From SVEL01 sp964573715 (GTDB lineage Bacteria > Bacillota > Clostridia > Lachnospirales > Lachnospiraceae), in contig CAZNKR010000003.1 of assembly GCA_964573715.1 (NCBI GenBank), positions 6,401 through 70,400 on the forward strand: DNA of 64,000 nucleotides, given 5' to 3'. Made by a program: the position numbers and the translations under genes. Positions 61,501 to 64,000 of the stretch are shown piece after piece. The notes under the pieces are model-generated. The model saw only the letters and a list, made by a program, of their open reading frames with translations, searched no databases and was not told the origin of the DNA. Positions within the stretch are counted from its first letter, which is position 1. The number at the start of each line of letters is the position of its first letter.

Positions 61501-62417
61501 CCTTCTGACCAAAACCAGATATTCCAGTTATCATATGCTTCATCATATCTATGATAATGGAAGTTAACTGTTAAATCTCCAGAACCTTCTGGAACTGTAG
61601 ACTGGTCCCCTGTTCCAATCTGAGACTGGTCAAAGGTTTCAAAGCCTGCTGGTGCAGAAGTAGCAAATTCTGGGTCACCACTTGTAAGCCAGATTTCTGC
61701 TAAACCATCTTTAACTGTAATAGTTCTGTCATCGCCTATATCTTTGTCTTCCCATTCATTGAGACGAACAATAAATTCAACCTCTGATGCAACACTAGTA
61801 AGCTGAACTACAGCTACCTTTCCATATGAATCTTCATAATCGAAATTGTACTGTTTTCCATCAGAGCCTGTTGGCCATGCCCATAAGTTCCATCCAGAGT
61901 AATCTCCGTCTGGTCTTGTGTAGTGAACGATTACTGTAGTAGCTGCACTTGTTGCAGGAGTATCACTACCTGCTACTTCGCCAGTACCTGTATAAGGTTC
62001 ACATCCTGCAGGAGCTGAGATTTCATAGCTTTCTACTCCGCTAGTAATCCAAACCTCTGCTACACCATTTGTTACAGATATAGTTCTATCATCTTCTATA
62101 TCTTTTTCATCCCATTCACCTTTACGAACGATGAAACCAACTTCAGATACATCTGAGTTAATATTAAATACTGCGACCTTACCAAATGAATCTTCATCAG
62201 TAAACTCTACAGCAGTACCATCAGCACTAGGGTTTGATGGCCATGCCCAGATATTCCATCCGTCATAATCTCCACCCGATCTTTGGTAATGGAAAATTAC
62301 CTTTGTTGAACCTGCAGCATAAGTATCCTGAATATTTGAAAAATATCCTGAAAAACTTGAAAATACTAAAAGTACTGCAAGAAACAACGCCTGAACTCTT
62401 CTTTTCATATTCTTCAT
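58563..62417 (-). CDS. Membrane-anchored type I pullulanase with cytoplasmic L7/L12-like domain
   Basis: Debranches alpha-1,6 bonds in starch and pullulan at the cell surface. The 1284 residues have a signal peptide (cleavage after DTYA), then three CBM41 modules (about 38-140, 160-265, 281-385; each with WN(I/L)W). A pullulanase N-domain and CBM48 follow (about 386-600), then a GH13_14 catalytic domain. Catalytic residues are Asp804 (GFRFDLMG), Glu833 (YGEGW) and Asp934 (SAHDN); YNYNTPEGSY is the pullulanase motif. After the barrel comes a helix (about 1140-1163), basic KSKKSK and an acidic linker. The last 70 residues match the C-terminal domain of ribosomal protein L7/L12 (YDVQLTATGENVEGVANA ... 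ELTGITLAEAMDMV). By the positive-inside rule this tail is cytoplasmic. AGGAGG precedes the ATG. Confidence 0.95.
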   Translation of the reverse strand: MKNMKRRVQALFLAVLLVFSSFSGYFSNIQDTYAAGSTKVIFHYQRSGGDYDGWNIWAWPSNPSADGTAVEFTDEDSFGKVAVFNINSDVSEVGFIVRKGEWDEKDIEDDRTISVTNGVAEVWITSGVESYEISAPAGCEPYTGTGEVAGSDTPATSAATTVIVHYTRPDGDYSGWNLWAWPTGSDGKQYNFDYEDSYGKVAVVQLTSVASEVEFIVRLNEWEDKDIGDDRTITVKDGLAEIWLTSGDPEFATSAPAGFETFDQSQIGTGDQSTVPEGSGDLTVNFHYHRYDEAYDNWNIWFWSEGGDGARYDFTGKDGYGVVSTVKFDSASKIGFIIKLNEWDAKDVDADRYLDPAKAVNGVLDVWIIQGDPTIYYNFDEVDLSPKFLSASLTTAKRIAVKVTTPIDADDTATLADFAVVDADGNSYELMNVFSTGDTNITSTFNINMQENLDLSKGYTLKSETYGEISVAFGAVFSTPEFEDQFTYDGDDLGANWSKDQTTFKVWSPTASKVVINLYENGTDGDAYDTVEMSKGAQGVWEATVSSDLNKVYYTYSITNGGEEKEAVDLYARTTGVNGKRGMIIDLDSTDPEGWSDDKRPGKIKNATDAMIYELHIRDFTIDESSGVTNKGKYLGLTEKGTTNATGQSTALDYLAALGVTHVQILPMYDFSPNSVNETKLDKEQFNWGYDPYNYNTPEGSYSTDPYNGEVRVNEMKQMIQALHGEGIGVVMDVVYNHTAESDNSYFSLTVPDYFYRLNENGGYSNASGCGNEVASERAMVRKYIVDSVVYWASEYHIDGFRFDLMGILDLETMNEIRAALNEIDPTILVYGEGWTGGDSALNSSLRAMKSQTYLMDNVGAFSDDIRDGIKGSVFDKADRGFATGKAGQEERIKAGVVAATDYKGIDWAGTGTDICAPWTATPGQSINYVSAHDNLTLWDKINSSNAEDSQEDRVKMNKLAASIVYTAQGVPFMLDGEEILRSKPNDTDTGFVDNSYKSSDYTNSIKWDTLNDPVVADVLDYYKGIIKFRTTHSGLRMTTAEDIQNNLKFIENTPENTVAYLIENQPNNECSEVVCVIYNAGKEAATINVPEGEWKVCIKDGKAGIDAMETFTGKTVEVAPISCLVMVQGDLVPVEESSSFPIWLVVLIIVIAIIIIAGVVFFVVKSKKSKAASGEEASNEEVINETAAQNEDMTEASIEAPQAVEVPVVNADDGKVYDVQLTATGENVEGVANAICELTGITLAEAMDMVNTVPKIIKISASKAESEELRARLEALGASVTLI

Positions 62418-62591
62418 GAAAAAAGTTCCTCCTTTTTTATTTTGGTTTTAAGCTTAATGTCGTCACATTAATATATATTAGTGACTAATATAAATATGTA
62501 CAACATCCACTTTATATGGTAAAACCTGTAACCAGGTAATACTATCATGATTAAAATGAGAATCTAAGACCTATAAGTCTTCTTAGAAAAA

Positions 62592-62620
62592 AAAGTCCTT
62601 ACAAGTTGTGTAAGGACTTT
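62592..62620 (-). terminator. Terminator of the starch-binding protein gene
   Basis: AAAGTCCTTACA (62592-62603), a 5-base loop, TGTAAGGACTTT (62609-62620), with a T tract on the minus strand. It separates this gene from the pullulanase, so the two have separate transcripts or limited read-through. Confidence 0.9.
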
Positions 62621-62647
62621 TTAAAGTCTAATATGTAATTTTTAAAA

Positions 62648-63910
62648 TTATCTATTTGCTTTCTTTGTGTTCATAATTACAACTGCTAATCCAAGAAGAG
62701 CGATTGCTGCTACTACTGGAATAACTGGTGTTGTATCACCTGTTGAAGGTGTTGTATCACCTGTTGAAGGTGTTTTATCAACTACCTGCTGTGAAGATGT
62801 TGCAAGATATTTTCCATCTGCATCTTTTTCACCTGATAATGTGATTTCTACTGTATCACCCTTAACGCTAATATTCTCAAGATCAATTGTTTGAGAACCA
62901 CCATCTTTACCATTGTTAACAATCATGTTCATTGCAGCAACTTCAACTTTTTCTAAAGTAGCTGTATAATAATCACCATCTTTTGTCATTGTAACACCTG
63001 GCCATGTGTTGTTGTTAGCACCTTCCCAAGCATATAAGCAAACTGTATCCCAATTAATTGAGCTATCAAGTTTAACCTTAACTGTTACGTTGTGTGAAGC
63101 TACTGTTTCAGCTGCTGTTGTTGTTTCAGGCTCCTGTACTTCACCTGTTGGAGCTACAACTGTTGCTGTAACTTTCTTTGTTGTTTTATTAATAGAAATA
63201 GTTACTTTACTGTTATCAGTTGCAACTGTTACTAAACCATTACCATTTTTTGCTTTAACTTCTGTTACATATGAATTATCCCATCCAAAATCTGCAGGAT
63301 CCTGAAGAACCTTAAATTCATAAGAGCCCTTTGCAATTCCTGTAAATATAATAGAGAAATTTTCTCCATCTGCAGTCATAAGACCTTTAGCATCTGTTGC
63401 TGCCCATTTAGCACCTACTAATGCTTCTGCGCCAGCTACATAATATATGTCATCTAATGTAGGAGCTACAACTTCTTGAGTAAGAGCCTTATCCTTATAC
63501 CATTTAGATGTTGCTTGATCATAAAATGCTTCTGTAAGATTTAATGATGCAATTGTTGCATTCCAAACGTTTCCGCCTGATAAAACATCACTACCTTTTA
63601 CGAACTGTACTCCACCTAAATCTGCTGAATTACTTACTGTAATATATCCCCATCCAGCATAATCACCACTACCTTCTAATAAAGAAGGCTTATTTTGGCC
63701 AGTCCAACATTCTACATCAGGACCACCAGTTGCAGTTACACCGTTTGAGCCCCAAACATTTACACCATAATCTGTAGGTCCTGCAACATTAACATAAAGT
63801 TTTACATTTTCTGCTGCTTTTGCTTCTGTAGTAGGCATGCCAGCGATTGTGCCAACCATCATAGCTGCTGCTGCCACTACTGTTACGATTTTCTTAAAAA
63901 TTTTTCTCAT
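62648..63910 (-). CDS. Sortase-anchored surface protein with CBM26-like starch-binding module
   Basis: About 420 residues from the ATG at 63910 (GGG ribosome site); the frame to 63946 is only a Lys-rich leader. The signal peptide ends in an AKAA-type site (about 32). The first module (about 35-135) contains VNVWGSNGV. The second (about 145-235, YYVAGAEALVGAKWAATD ... GSYEFKVLQD) looks like an X25/SusE-type starch-binding fold. A Thr-rich linker follows, then a CBM26-like module (about 265-355; LYAWEGANNNTWPGVTM). TPSTGDTTP twice, a helix and KKANR form a sortase-like sorting signal. No catalytic domain. It probably holds starch at the surface for the neighbouring pullulanase. Confidence 0.85.
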   Translation of the reverse strand: MRKIFKKIVTVVAAAAMMVGTIAGMPTTEAKAAENVKLYVNVAGPTDYGVNVWGSNGVTATGGPDVECWTGQNKPSLLEGSGDYAGWGYITVSNSADLGGVQFVKGSDVLSGGNVWNATIASLNLTEAFYDQATSKWYKDKALTQEVVAPTLDDIYYVAGAEALVGAKWAATDAKGLMTADGENFSIIFTGIAKGSYEFKVLQDPADFGWDNSYVTEVKAKNGNGLVTVATDNSKVTISINKTTKKVTATVVAPTGEVQEPETTTAAETVASHNVTVKVKLDSSINWDTVCLYAWEGANNNTWPGVTMTKDGDYYTATLEKVEVAAMNMIVNNGKDGGSQTIDLENISVKGDTVEITLSGEKDADGKYLATSSQQVVDKTPSTGDTTPSTGDTTPVIPVVAAIALLGLAVVIMNTKKANR

Positions 63911-63972
63911 TTTTAAAATCCCTTTCTTTCTCTTTTTTTTTTGCATAGTAATTTAGTTACCACTGTTTCTTA

Positions 63973-64000
63973 ATTATAACAATTAATAAATATTTTTCAA
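63973..64000 (-). promoter_or_regulatory. Promoter of the starch-binding surface protein
   Basis: On the minus strand TTGAAA (63995-64000), a 16-base spacer, TATAAT (63973-63978), about 65 bases before the start codon, at the very edge of the window. Confidence 0.78.

Noticed and set aside
1..64000. Prophage, integrative element or restriction/defence island
   Set aside because: No integrase, transposase, phage structural, toxin-antitoxin or restriction gene was recognised anywhere in the window.

Overview
The window is AT-rich, single-chromosome-type DNA that looks like a gut Lachnospiraceae (Clostridia). Supporting features are a class III (anaerobic) ribonucleotide reductase, a PPi-type phosphofructokinase, DUF4358 and DUF6106 families typical of that group, HrcA/CIRCE control of groESL, strong AGGAGG ribosome sites and starch-degrading surface proteins. 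One run of exactly 100 Ns at 4939-5038 shows that this is a draft scaffold. The family assignment is inference; no 16S gene is present.

Layout. 31-3091 (minus): a surface O-acylation locus (SGNH lipoprotein, DUF4358 lipoprotein, MBOAT acyltransferase). 3382-5351: asd, tRNA-Thr and a damaged DHH phosphoesterase at the assembly gap. 5605-8906 (plus): NrdR-box-controlled nrdD-nrdG, then dut. 8919-17139 (minus): a broken spoIIP, holA, rpsT, comEC, a GerMN lipoprotein, a WalK/WalR-like two-component system and comEA. 17231-22518: a transporter relic, an orphan solute-binding protein, and argB-argD divergent from argG. 22608-28118 (minus): thyA-folA, hflX, a response-regulator relic, thiC, acpP and a FliD-like protein. 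28259-33905 (minus): an LtaS-like enzyme and a NatAB-like ABC exporter. 34171-41685: ppa, the thiS-F-G-H-tenI operon (minus), a P-loop NTPase, a thiE-thiD fusion and lgt. 41675-53569 (minus): PPi-PFK, a hypothetical protein with a NENS repeat, a GGDEF-EAL protein, a MacB-like ABC protein, guaB, a second LtaS-like enzyme and a GT2 glycosyltransferase. 53722-57510 (minus): a winged-helix relic, groES-groEL-DUF6106 and an 8-oxoguanine glycosylase. 57681-58493 (plus): a HAD phosphatase. 58563-63910 (minus): a giant membrane-anchored pullulanase and a sortase-anchored CBM26-like starch-binding protein.

The genes fit a fermentative anaerobe that binds and debranches starch outside the cell, runs glycolysis partly on PPi, makes its own thiamine and arginine, and makes dTMP and deoxynucleotides without oxygen. 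Several envelope genes (two LtaS-like enzymes, MBOAT, Lgt, GT2) point to an active polymer-decorated Gram-positive surface.

Two things stand out. First, the pullulanase carries a C-terminal transmembrane helix followed by a predicted cytoplasmic domain that closely resembles the C-terminal domain of ribosomal protein L7/L12. Second, at least four genes (DHH phosphoesterase, spoIIP, a DMT/YdcZ-type transporter, an OmpR-type regulator) keep both recognisable ends but have lost the middle, which suggests genome decay by short internal deletions. Also notable are a comEC gene whose best start codon is AUA, and the lack of any visible TPP riboswitch in front of three thiamine transcription units.
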